Below, piece by piece: positions 1-5,915 of a DNA stretch of 8,404 bases. The notes beneath the pieces were generated by a model. The model worked only from the letters and a program-made list of their open reading frames with translations, was not told where the DNA came from and made no database searches. Position 1 is the first letter of the stretch; each line of letters begins with the position of its first letter. The stretch comes from an uncultured Bacilli bacterium (GTDB lineage: Bacteria; Bacillota_I; Bacilli_A; RF39; UBA660): assembly GCA_944363995.1 (NCBI GenBank), contig CALVVV010000050.1, positions 1-8,404 of the forward strand, written 5' to 3'. The translations under genes were made by a program, and so were the position numbers.

Positions 1-2
1 AT

Positions 3-155
3 AATATACTTATCAAATTTATCAAATAATTTAATAGTTTCATCTTTCTTATTGTAAGTTATATCTTTATAATTACTGGTATCATTATTATAAATTACAT
101 TGTTAATATTATCCTCTTCACTTTTAAGCCTACAATTTTTCACTTTAACTTTCAT
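3..155 (-). other. Possible partial ORF or out-of-frame recombinase tail
   Basis: An open frame of about 51 codons runs from an ATG at 155-153 off the window edge. It begins MKVKVKNCRLKSEED and is rich in Lys, Asn, Asp and Glu. There is no well-placed ribosome binding site: the nearest purine run (GAGGAG, 176-171) lies about 15 nt upstream and overlaps the recombinase stop. The same frame is open back through the A6 run at 178-183, so one base fewer in that run would fuse it to the recombinase fragment upstream. It shows no recognisable recombinase C-terminal motif. It may be a separate small gene, a shifted tail or chance open frame; I cannot assign a function. Confidence 0.25.
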
Positions 156-174
156 TTCTAATTTTGGATACTCC

Positions 175-582
175 TCATTTTTTGAATAAATTTATATTAT
201 CACTTATAAAAAAGACTACGGTACCATTATTAAGAAGTTCTTCTGTATATTTTATGCTATCTACTACATTACGAGAGAACCTAGATATTTCTTTCGTTAC
301 AATTAAATCTAATTTACCTTGTTTTGAGTCTTCTATCATCCTTAAAAAATTATCTCTATTTTTAACACTTGTGCCACTTATACCTTCATCAATATATTCA
401 CCAACTAAATTCCATTTTTTATTCTCATTTATCATTTCTCTAAAATAATTAGATTGATTTTCCAAACTATTTAACTGATCATCTTTATCTGTAGACACTC
501 TTGCATAATAACCTACATTCAAATTCATATCAAATATAGTTTTACCAAATAACAGTTCACTTCTAGTTTGAAGTACATTCAT
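175..582 (-). pseudogene. Truncated serine recombinase (resolvase N-terminal catalytic domain only)
   Basis: The 135-residue product carries the serine recombinase catalytic domain. The nucleophile region is YYARVST with Ser30, followed by the DEGISGTS loop (about residues 65-72) and the conserved KEISRFSRN segment (about 98-105). It then ends at FISDNINLFKK, at the strand where a full-length enzyme would enter helix E and the DNA-binding parts. Large serine recombinases of clostridia usually have about 450-550 residues, so the recombinase and zinc-ribbon/coiled-coil regions are missing and site-specific recombination is not expected. The start is well supported: AAGGAGA at 595-589 lies 6 nt before the ATG. 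The stop follows an A6 run, and a one-base deletion there would open about 60 more codons, so an indel or sequencing error could be responsible. It is probably a remnant of an integrative element, lying downstream of the operon terminator. The domain assignment is firm; the pseudogene call is an inference from length. Confidence 0.85.
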
Positions 583-699
583 TTTTTGTCTCCTTTATTA
601 TTTCTTCATTTATAATTTTTAATTCATCAAAGCTAATTATTTTTTTTGATATAATTCTTTATTAATTATTAATTTCAATTCTTTAATTATTTCTTTCAT
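563..699 (-). pseudogene. SHOCT-like small ORF interrupted at an A8 run
   Basis: An ATG at 699-697 with a strong ribosome binding site (GGGAGG, 710-705) opens a 20-codon ORF, MKEIIKELKLIINKELYQKK, that stops at 639-637 directly after a run of eight A (640-647). Adding one base to the run, or a -1 slip on it, continues the frame as IISFDELKIINEEII and on to a TAG at 565-563, giving about 45 residues. The restored peptide (L..L....L....IIS.DEL) resembles the short SHOCT-type helical hairpin proteins often encoded just before serine recombinases in Firmicutes. Its end overlaps the recombinase start by 20 nt, the usual coupled arrangement. It could be an inactivated gene, a slippage-controlled gene or a sequencing error. 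The small size keeps the family call tentative. Confidence 0.5.
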
Positions 700-704
700 A
701 TTTA

Positions 705-710
705 CCTCCC
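705..710 (-). promoter_or_regulatory. Strong ribosome binding site for the SHOCT-like ORF
   Basis: GGGAGG on the minus strand, 5 nt before the ATG at 699. Its near-consensus match and spacing are the main reason to believe that the tiny broken ORF was once translated. Confidence 0.6.
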
Positions 711-720
711 ATTTAATTTT

Positions 721-726
721 ATTATA
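721..726 (-). promoter_or_regulatory. Candidate -10 element for the SHOCT-like ORF/recombinase pair
   Basis: The minus strand reads TATAAT at 726-721, about 21 nt before the ATG at 699. With a 17-nt spacer, the -35 position would fall on CTTTTT within the terminator arm; TTGCTT is a better hexamer but would need a 20-nt spacer. In DNA this AT-rich a TATAAT is easily found by chance, so this is only a candidate. Confidence 0.25.
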
Positions 727-742
727 AATTTAAATAAATATG

Positions 743-771
743 AAAAAAGCAAGAATTAATCTTGCTTTTTC
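743..771 (-). terminator. Intrinsic terminator at the end of the operon
   Basis: A perfect 11-bp stem pairs 744-754 (AAAAAGCAAGA) with 760-770 (TCTTGCTTTTT) around a 5-nt loop (755-759). Read on the minus strand, it ends in a run of six T. It lies about 80 nt after the stop of the SAM decarboxylase gene, so it closes the long operon. The stem is A/T-symmetric and would also work on the plus strand, but no plus-strand gene reaches it. Confidence 0.85.
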
Positions 772-775
772 TTAG

Positions 776-834
776 AGTGCATTTTTCTTATGAAAATACA
801 CATTTTGGTTCGTAATGCACTTAATTGTGCACTT
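776..834. repeat. Short inverted and direct repeats around TGCACTT
   Basis: AGTGCATT (776-783) and AATGCACT (814-821) form an 8-bp inverted repeat. TGCACTT occurs twice in direct orientation, at 816-822 and 828-834, 12 nt apart, and GTGCAC (827-832) is a palindrome. These lie between the SAM decarboxylase stop and the terminator. They could be part of the 3' UTR structure, a protein-binding site or an old attachment site. Nothing in the window decides between these. Confidence 0.4.
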
Positions 835-851
835 TATATTTTATTTAACGT

Positions 852-1214
852 TTAAGTTGTAATTGGGATGACTCCACGATTAATTGTTCTCATTTTATAA
901 TTATTGGTTGAAAAAATATCACACAAATATTTTACCTCATTCTCAATATTAATATTTGTATCACATAAGAATATATCGATAGCTGCATATTGATATTCTG
1001 GCCATGTATGAATTGTAAAATGAGATTCTTTTAATACTAATACACCACTAACACCATATGGTTTAAATTGATGAAAACAACTTTTTACAACATTAAAATT
1101 TCCAATTTTCCCAGCTTCTATCATCACTTCTTTTATTTTAGAAACTGATACTAAGTAGTCATTATTACAATCATAAAAGTCTAATAAATAATGTATTCCT
1201 AAAATATCATTCAT
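852..1214 (-). CDS. speD: S-adenosylmethionine decarboxylase proenzyme (SpeD, bacterial short type)
   Basis: This cytosolic pyruvoyl enzyme normally converts SAM to decarboxylated SAM, the aminopropyl donor for spermidine. The 120-residue length fits the short bacterial/archaeal class. The self-cleavage and catalytic core is intact: the ESHFTIHTWPE segment supplies the Glu63-Ser64 processing site (Ser64 becomes the pyruvoyl group) and His69, and Cys84 lies in IFLCD. FHQFKPYGVSGV (about 47-58) is also a family signature. The gene overlaps the aaRS-like gene by 8 nt and has a GGAGGA ribosome binding site inside that gene's last codons. It is the last gene before the terminator. No spermidine synthase (SpeE) is visible, so decarboxylated SAM may feed the product of this cluster instead of polyamines. 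Some SpeD relatives have been reported to act on ornithine or arginine; substrate cannot be settled by eye. Confidence 0.9.
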   Translation of the reverse strand: MNDILGIHYLLDFYDCNNDYLVSVSKIKEVMIEAGKIGNFNVVKSCFHQFKPYGVSGVLVLKESHFTIHTWPEYQYAAIDIFLCDTNINIENEVKYLCDIFSTNNYKMRTINRGVIPITT

Positions 1215-2295
1215 TATTATTTTCCTCCATAATCATTTGAAAATAATCTACTGAATAATTCCTAAAAAATTTTTTAGGATCTTCTACCCAATTATTTACT
1301 TCTTTCCACAATATATCTATTCCTTTATCTCCATAACATTTTATAAAACTATCATAATTAATAAATGCTCCATTAATATCTTTATAGGCATCATTTTTTA
1401 AATATAAACTTTTAGAGAACTTAGCACCAGACCAATCTAAAATAACTGGTGCGAAAAATCTTATTGGAAATTCATTAAAACCTAATCTAACAAGCCCTTC
1501 AGTATGCATTCGCTGAGCCCAAATGCCAGACCAATCTCCACCATCTAACATAACTGTTAAAGTGTTATTTTTCTTATCTTCCTCTAGCATCGCTACCCCT
1601 TTAGTTAAATCTCTAAATTGAGTATTTATATCCACATATTCTTCATTTTCTTCTGTAACTTTTATCTCATATAAACCATGGATTGGACAATATCCTTTCA
1701 AAATTAACTCATTCTTATTATGTTTTTCTTCTAATCTTTTTATAGTTTTTTTACCAAGACCACACGTTGGACATATTGTCCTAATATGTAAATCTGATGC
1801 TGACGGAAATAAAAGTTCTTTAAAATATTCTTTGTCATTTACAATATTAATAAGTGATTTTCTTATATATCTATTTTTTTGAAATTCATTATAACTTCTT
1901 ACAGAATAAGGAATATTAGCCAAAACTGATAATTTTTCTAAAATCTCATTAAATCTTTTCATATTAATCTGTTCTTTAGATTCTTGTTGATAAAAACTAT
2001 GTCGTTGATCTTTATAATAAATTTCTTCCTTATATTCTATTGTTTCTGCTGGACTATTTTCCAATTCATCAAATTGAACTTCCGTTTCTACTTTCAAATC
2101 ATCTCTAATTTTACTCGCTAATGCAAAAGCTGTCATAAGTGTTGTTATCGTTCCTAGATGCGGACTACTATTAGGTTGTGCCGATGTGTTTATTATTATC
2201 TTTTTTTGATTTTTGTACTTATACAAAATTAAATCACTAAGTTTATTAGTTACATGAGCAATTCCGATTGGTGGATAAAATACTTCTCTTTTCAT
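1207..2295 (-). CDS. Shortened class I aminoacyl-tRNA-synthetase-like enzyme (LysRS-I/MetRS-like core)
   Basis: The 362-residue protein has a class I synthetase core. The HIGH-type motif is SPHLGT (about 44-49), and a KMSKS-type loop is AKFSKS (291-296) with Lys295 conserved. Between them is a zinc-knuckle-like set, Cys175/Cys178 and Cys203/His206 (CPTC and CPIH), and a DGGDWSGIWAQRMHTEG segment (about 251-267) suggesting class I LysRS. True LysRS-I enzymes are about 500 residues or more; only about 65 residues follow the KFSKS loop here, so most or all of the anticodon-binding region is missing. It therefore probably adenylates an amino acid for a non-translational use, as MshC (a CysRS relative) does in mycothiol synthesis. 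MetRS-like enzymes of hydrazine pathways are another precedent. The start is firm: GAGGAGGT at 2308-2301 and a TAATG junction with the upstream gene. Substrate and acceptor are unknown. Confidence 0.75.
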   Translation of the reverse strand: MKREVFYPPIGIAHVTNKLSDLILYKYKNQKKIIINTSAQPNSSPHLGTITTLMTAFALASKIRDDLKVETEVQFDELENSPAETIEYKEEIYYKDQRHSFYQQESKEQINMKRFNEILEKLSVLANIPYSVRSYNEFQKNRYIRKSLINIVNDKEYFKELLFPSASDLHIRTICPTCGLGKKTIKRLEEKHNKNELILKGYCPIHGLYEIKVTEENEEYVDINTQFRDLTKGVAMLEEDKKNNTLTVMLDGGDWSGIWAQRMHTEGLVRLGFNEFPIRFFAPVILDWSGAKFSKSLYLKNDAYKDINGAFINYDSFIKCYGDKGIDILWKEVNNWVEDPKKFFRNYSVDYFQMIMEENNNE

Positions 2296-3347
2296 TATTT
2301 ACCTCCTCGATATACTGTTACTATTTCTCTCCGAAATAGTTCTTTTCCAATTTTAACAAACTTTTTTTCTAATCTGTTTTTTTCTCCTTTTGTAAGAGGG
2401 GAAATTTCGTTTATTTCAAAAATTATCTTATTTCCTTTCAAACTATAGTGCCATGTTCCTTTCAATCCTTTAGAAAACAATATCGCGCCTTCGATTTGCC
2501 CTGCTGCTTTCCAAATTAGAGTTTTATTTTTTCCATTTAGTATCCATTCCTTATTAGAATAACTTATTAATAGTGGATCAAACTTACCAAGAATAATTGG
2601 ATAACTTATTTTAACTTCTTTACTATCTGGTAATGATTCATAATAATATTTTTTTTTGTCAATAGATAGATATTTTGCTTTTTTGATATACTTATCTAAA
2701 TCTTCTTTAATTTCCTTATATTTTAATCCTGACCAATGTAAGAAATCCTGTCTTGTTGCCGGTCCATAATATTTAAAATATCTATAAATTAAATCAGAAT
2801 TTATTTTCTTACTATCAACAATATCATTTTGTTTGTATAATTTTTTATCTTCTTCATTAAGAATTCCATATAGCACTTTATGACAAGTAGCTAAAATTAG
2901 TAAACCACTCCATGCCATTATCTCTTTTGATTTGTATTTTGGTATAATATTTTGAATCTCTGATTTTTCTATTGTTTTTTTATTATTTTCATAAAAAAAA
3001 TCAGTAATTGAATTTAAGTATTTACTATAATCTATTTTTAATTGTTTAGCATATTTATACACCCAATTATCACTTTGACGATACAAATCTGAAATTAAAT
3101 TGTAATCATTTTTATGATATATATGTAATGTTGTTCTTTGCCCCCAACTTTTAATTAAATTGTTATTACTAAAAATATTACATTTATAGTTGGTTCTATT
3201 ATATATAGATATTAATGCGTAGTTTTGATATTGGCATTGTATTCCAATTAATGATTCAACACACATATCAGCACTTTCAAACTTATCTATTAATCCATTG
3301 TTATATAACCTTAATTGTTGCAAATCTAAATTCGAATAGTTACTCAT
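2295..3347 (-). CDS. AlkZ-like winged-helix DNA glycosylase (HTH_42 family), candidate self-resistance gene
   Basis: The 350-residue protein matches the HTH_42 (AlkZ/YcaQ) family along its length. Landmarks are GIQCQYQNYAL (35-45), RTTLHIYHKND (71-81), YYGPATRQDFLHWSGL (193-208), LGKFDPLLISYSNKEW (253-268) and a C-terminal GTWHYSL segment (297-303). Gln37 and Gln39 form the QxQ motif that I recall as catalytic in Streptomyces AlkZ, which excises azinomycin B-alkylated bases and unhooks interstrand crosslinks. YcaQ-type members carry a different motif (QxD, as I recall). AlkZ-like proteins are known to sit in gene clusters for DNA-alkylating products. Here the gene lies inside a biosynthetic-looking operon, overlapping the methyltransferase before it by 8 nt and the aaRS-like gene after it by 1 nt. 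Its role as producer self-protection is inferred. The family call is strong; the alternative is a general repair glycosylase. Confidence 0.85.
   Translation of the reverse strand: MSNYSNLDLQQLRLYNNGLIDKFESADMCVESLIGIQCQYQNYALISIYNRTNYKCNIFSNNNLIKSWGQRTTLHIYHKNDYNLISDLYRQSDNWVYKYAKQLKIDYSKYLNSITDFFYENNKKTIEKSEIQNIIPKYKSKEIMAWSGLLILATCHKVLYGILNEEDKKLYKQNDIVDSKKINSDLIYRYFKYYGPATRQDFLHWSGLKYKEIKEDLDKYIKKAKYLSIDKKKYYYESLPDSKEVKISYPIILGKFDPLLISYSNKEWILNGKNKTLIWKAAGQIEGAILFSKGLKGTWHYSLKGNKIIFEINEISPLTKGEKNRLEKKFVKIGKELFRREIVTVYRGGK
2301..2308 (-). promoter_or_regulatory. Consensus ribosome binding site for the aaRS-like gene
   Basis: GAGGAGGT on the minus strand, 5 nt before the ATG at 2295, within the last codons of the AlkZ-like gene. 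It is the strongest Shine-Dalgarno sequence in the seven-gene block. Most other junctions there have weak sites, so the aaRS-like protein may be translated more efficiently than its neighbours. Confidence 0.7.
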
Positions 3348-4041
3348 GCTTTATTGCATATATAAGCACAGAATCATAATTTGGGTCATTTGCGATTGGA
3401 ACTTTTTTCACAACTAAGATTTTACAATTTTGTTTTTTACTGAAACCTTGTATCATTTTTTCTGATAGATAATTATTATTAAAGCCCATCATTTTACTAT
3501 ATGATTCAGAAAAGCACCAATTAGCCCCTAATAATGTTCCATCTTTCTCTAATAAATTATAAAGTTTTTTTAAATTACTTATATATTCCTTTTCACTTCT
3601 ACATAATCCTAACAATCCAAATTGCGATACATTGTTATATTTAATGGTATTATTAATAGATGAATGCAAAACATCACAAATTAAATAATCTACACGAATT
3701 TTAAGAGTGTCATCAAAATTTTTATCATATTTTTTTATTGCATATTCACAACTATTAGGATATAACTCTTTCCTCCTAATTTGTTCATTAAGAAAAAACG
3801 CCTCTTTAGAAATATCTACACAAAGTACTTTTTCAATATTTTTAAACGCAAGTAACCAAAAATAAATATTACTACCACTACCAAAATCAATTAGTGTACC
3901 ATTACAAGCATATTTATTTATTAATTCTAAAATTTCTTCTGTTCCTTGACCTTCTCTAAACGGAGAACCATAGTAATCATTAAAATATTTTAACTGTTTT
4001 TTGTATTCTTCTTTGTCTATCTTATCAAAATTCATATTCAC
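3340..4041 (-). CDS. SAM-dependent methyltransferase, NNMT/PNMT/TEMT-like
   Basis: The 233-residue protein has a class I methyltransferase fold. Motif I is TLIDFGSGSNIYFWL (49-63), the acidic end of strand 2 is CVDIS (74-78), and the strand 4 region is DYLICDVLH (118-126). The segment FGLLGLCRSEKEYISNLKKL (141-160), followed by LLEKDGTLLGANW (163-175), resembles the NNMT/PNMT/TEMT family, whose members methylate amines, pyridines or thioethers. An N- or S-methylation tailoring step is therefore plausible, though the acceptor is unknown. The chosen start is a GTG at 4041, two codons before an ATG at 4035; neither has a clear ribosome binding site. This gene follows the only non-overlapping junction in the seven-gene block (46 nt). 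Its end overlaps the AlkZ-like gene by 8 nt. Confidence 0.75.
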   Translation of the reverse strand: MNMNFDKIDKEEYKKQLKYFNDYYGSPFREGQGTEEILELINKYACNGTLIDFGSGSNIYFWLLAFKNIEKVLCVDISKEAFFLNEQIRRKELYPNSCEYAIKKYDKNFDDTLKIRVDYLICDVLHSSINNTIKYNNVSQFGLLGLCRSEKEYISNLKKLYNLLEKDGTLLGANWCFSESYSKMMGFNNNYLSEKMIQGFSKKQNCKILVVKKVPIANDPNYDSVLIYAIKHE

Positions 4042-4087
4042 ATAATTAATCTCATAGTTCTATTAAACTATTTTGATATATTCCTTT
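4042..4087 (-). other. 46-nt gap with a small hairpin, the only break in the coupled block
   Basis: A 6-bp stem, ATAGTT (4054-4059) with AACTAT (4066-4071), encloses a 6-nt loop. There is no T run, so it is not a terminator. An AAAGGAA sequence lies near the start of the gap, too far from the next start codon to serve it. The hairpin may tune translation or stability of the downstream genes, or be chance in AT-rich DNA. Confidence 0.3.
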
Positions 4088-4831
4088 CTATTTTTTATTA
4101 GAAATTCGTTTTAAAACAATAATATAAGTACCATTTTCATCTTCTATTTTTTCTTGTATTACAAACTTATTACTTTTATCTACAATTTTTTTAATCATAT
4201 TATATTCGTAATTATATAATTTAAAATTTGTTTCAAAAAGCAAATTATCTTTATTAAAATATTGATACCAAAATTCAATATGAGTCTTATGATGTATATG
4301 CTTATTATATCTTTTAATATTTAAGTCATTAAATGTAAACTGTTTAGAAAAATAAAATTTATTATCTTCAACTTTTGAATCATAGTATGTTAATGTTTTT
4401 CCCAAATTAAAGTCAAATAGTTCTAAAACAATATATTTTGTTACTGAATAACTATTTTCTAAAAAATTTTTTAAATTAGAATAATTTAAGTATTGTATTC
4501 CTTGATCTAAAGCAAAAATACAATCACATTTGATTTTTAATTCATTTATATTTTTCATATCACAGATATATGTTTTAACATTTTTTATACTTTGTTGTTC
4601 TTTTTGATTATTAATAATATTTATCATTGTTTTTTCAATATCTATAAAATATGATTCTTTAAAAATTTCTGAACATTCTCTTAAATATACTCCGCTTGCA
4701 CAAGGGCATAGAGCCATAGAAGTAATATCATATTTGTCTTTGATTGCCTTTAATAGTTTAATTTTTTTATAATCTTTTTTTACTTCTTGTATATAAAATG
4801 TTGCTCTTTCTTTATATGTTATTTTTTTCAT
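4088..4831 (-). CDS. Divergent methyltransferase-fold protein
   Basis: The 247-residue protein looks like a Rossmann-fold SAM enzyme with an atypical binding loop. MALCPCASGVYL (39-50) stands where motif I (LDxGxGxG or LPCGTG) is expected. It is followed by YFIDIEKTM (61-69) for strand 2, TYICDMKNINEL (87-98) for strand 3 and CDCIFALDQGIQYL (102-115) for the strand 4/active-site region. The first 30 residues are very Lys-rich. A core VLELFDFNLG (135-144) precedes a beta-rich half with the HIHHKTHIEFWYQ segment (178-190). It could be a methyltransferase, or a transferase using decarboxylated SAM made by the SpeD of the same operon; neither can be shown here. The gene overlaps the upstream oxidoreductase by 20 nt, with only a weak GGGA-type ribosome binding site, which suggests translational coupling. 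Confidence 0.6.
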   Translation of the reverse strand: MKKITYKERATFYIQEVKKDYKKIKLLKAIKDKYDITSMALCPCASGVYLRECSEIFKESYFIDIEKTMINIINNQKEQQSIKNVKTYICDMKNINELKIKCDCIFALDQGIQYLNYSNLKNFLENSYSVTKYIVLELFDFNLGKTLTYYDSKVEDNKFYFSKQFTFNDLNIKRYNKHIHHKTHIEFWYQYFNKDNLLFETNFKLYNYEYNMIKKIVDKSNKFVIQEKIEDENGTYIIVLKRISNKK

Positions 4832-5915
4832 AATAATCCCAATGCTCTTTTATTACTTGATGGCTAATCTTTCCTTTATCAAATATTTTTCCTCTTACAA
4901 CTTCAGAATTTTCTTTTCCTTGTAATTCATTATCTAATATCTTTATTATCCATTCTTTTGCATTTGATGAATATGCTTCTGTAGTAGATTTAGGATATGC
5001 AGATGGTAAATTATCAATTTTACAACATACAACTCCGTTATCCGATACATATATTGGATCATTTAAAGTAGTATATTTATCAATACTTGGAATATATCCA
5101 CTACCATATCCGCAAGTTACATCAATTACTACTGTGCCAGCTTTTAAGGAATTAAATATTTCTTTTGTTATAATAGGTTCAGTGTCATATGTTGAAATAA
5201 GAATAGCACCTATAATAGCATCCATTTCTGGCAAAATTTTCTTTAAATTTTCTTCAGTCGATTCTAAACAATGAATATTCTCATCCATATAAACGCTCAT
5301 TTTCTTTAATTTATTAATATTACTACCAAATACATAAACTTCATTACCTAATTCTGAAGCAAGTTTTATTGCCGCACCGCCGACATTTCCATAACCAATT
5401 ACTGCAATTTTTGACTTGGATGCTCCACGAATTTGAAATAACGCTTTACCTGTGCCACCATATTGTTTTTGTTGATAAAAATTAGCATACATTATAGCCA
5501 TTTTTCCAGCAATTTCCCCACCGGGATATGCCATAGGAAAATATCCATCGGCGGTTTCTATAAATTCATAAGTATATGCTGTTACTTTCTTTTTTTGTAA
5601 TTCTTTTAATAGTTCATAATTCCCTTCGGCATGAAATATTGCAGACATTTTCGTATTTTCGTTTAAATATTTATATTCTTCTTGTGTTGGTCCTTTATAT
5701 TTTATAATAAAATCACTATTAGTCCAACAATATTCTTTATCCTTTATTATTGCTCCGTGTTTTTTATATTCATTATCTGAAAAACCAAGAGCTTCTCCTG
5801 CACCTTTTTCTACATACACTTCATATTTTTTTGCTAAATCTTCAATATCTTTTGGTAATAAAATAACTCTATTTTCACCATTAATTGTCTCTTTTAACAC
5901 TGCTACTTTTTTCAT
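4812..5915 (-). CDS. Alanine dehydrogenase-family oxidoreductase (opine/carboxyethyl-amino acid synthase-like)
   Basis: The 367-residue protein aligns by eye along the alanine dehydrogenase/PNT family. The N-terminal KETINGENRVILLP (8-21) has the substrate-binding Arg16. IKYKGPTQEEY (71-81) has Lys74, IFHAEGN (93-99) has His95, and the nucleotide loop is VIGYGNVGG (172-180). Two features are odd for a true alanine dehydrogenase. The motif usually reading VDVAIDQGG is IDVTCGYGSG (264-273), so the catalytic Asp appears replaced by Gly. The end of Rossmann strand 2 is VYVFGSN (193-199), without the usual acidic residue, which may favour NADPH. The same superfamily includes N5-(carboxyethyl)ornithine synthase and saccharopine dehydrogenases, so reductive coupling of an amine with a 2-oxo acid is a reasonable guess. 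I start at the ATG at 5915, not the in-frame ATG 21 nt upstream (5936), because GGGGTG precedes it and it forms an ATGA overlap with the preceding gene. Confidence 0.78.
   Translation of the reverse strand: MKKVAVLKETINGENRVILLPKDIEDLAKKYEVYVEKGAGEALGFSDNEYKKHGAIIKDKEYCWTNSDFIIKYKGPTQEEYKYLNENTKMSAIFHAEGNYELLKELQKKKVTAYTYEFIETADGYFPMAYPGGEIAGKMAIMYANFYQQKQYGGTGKALFQIRGASKSKIAVIGYGNVGGAAIKLASELGNEVYVFGSNINKLKKMSVYMDENIHCLESTEENLKKILPEMDAIIGAILISTYDTEPIITKEIFNSLKAGTVVIDVTCGYGSGYIPSIDKYTTLNDPIYVSDNGVVCCKIDNLPSAYPKSTTEAYSSNAKEWIIKILDNELQGKENSEVVRGKIFDKGKISHQVIKEHWDYYEKNNI

Noticed and set aside
164..448. Plus-strand ORF of 94 codons
   Set aside because: It lies opposite the serine recombinase catalytic domain, whose motifs are clear on the minus strand. 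The predicted product is a low-complexity Ser/Leu/Phe-rich shadow.
776..834. CRISPR array
   Set aside because: The repeats are only 7-8 nt, there are two or three of them, and no regular spacers or cas genes are present.
1207..2295. Housekeeping lysyl-tRNA synthetase
   Set aside because: The HIGH and KMSKS-type motifs are present, but at 362 residues it lacks most of the C-terminal anticodon-binding region of class I LysRS, and it sits inside a coupled metabolic operon.
2254..2448. Plus-strand ORF of 64 codons
   Set aside because: It is antisense to the AlkZ-like/aaRS-like junction. It has no good ribosome binding site and no recognisable motif.
4042..4087. Internal terminator between the two methyltransferase-fold genes
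   Set aside because: The hairpin has only a 6-bp A/T-rich stem and no following T run on the minus strand.
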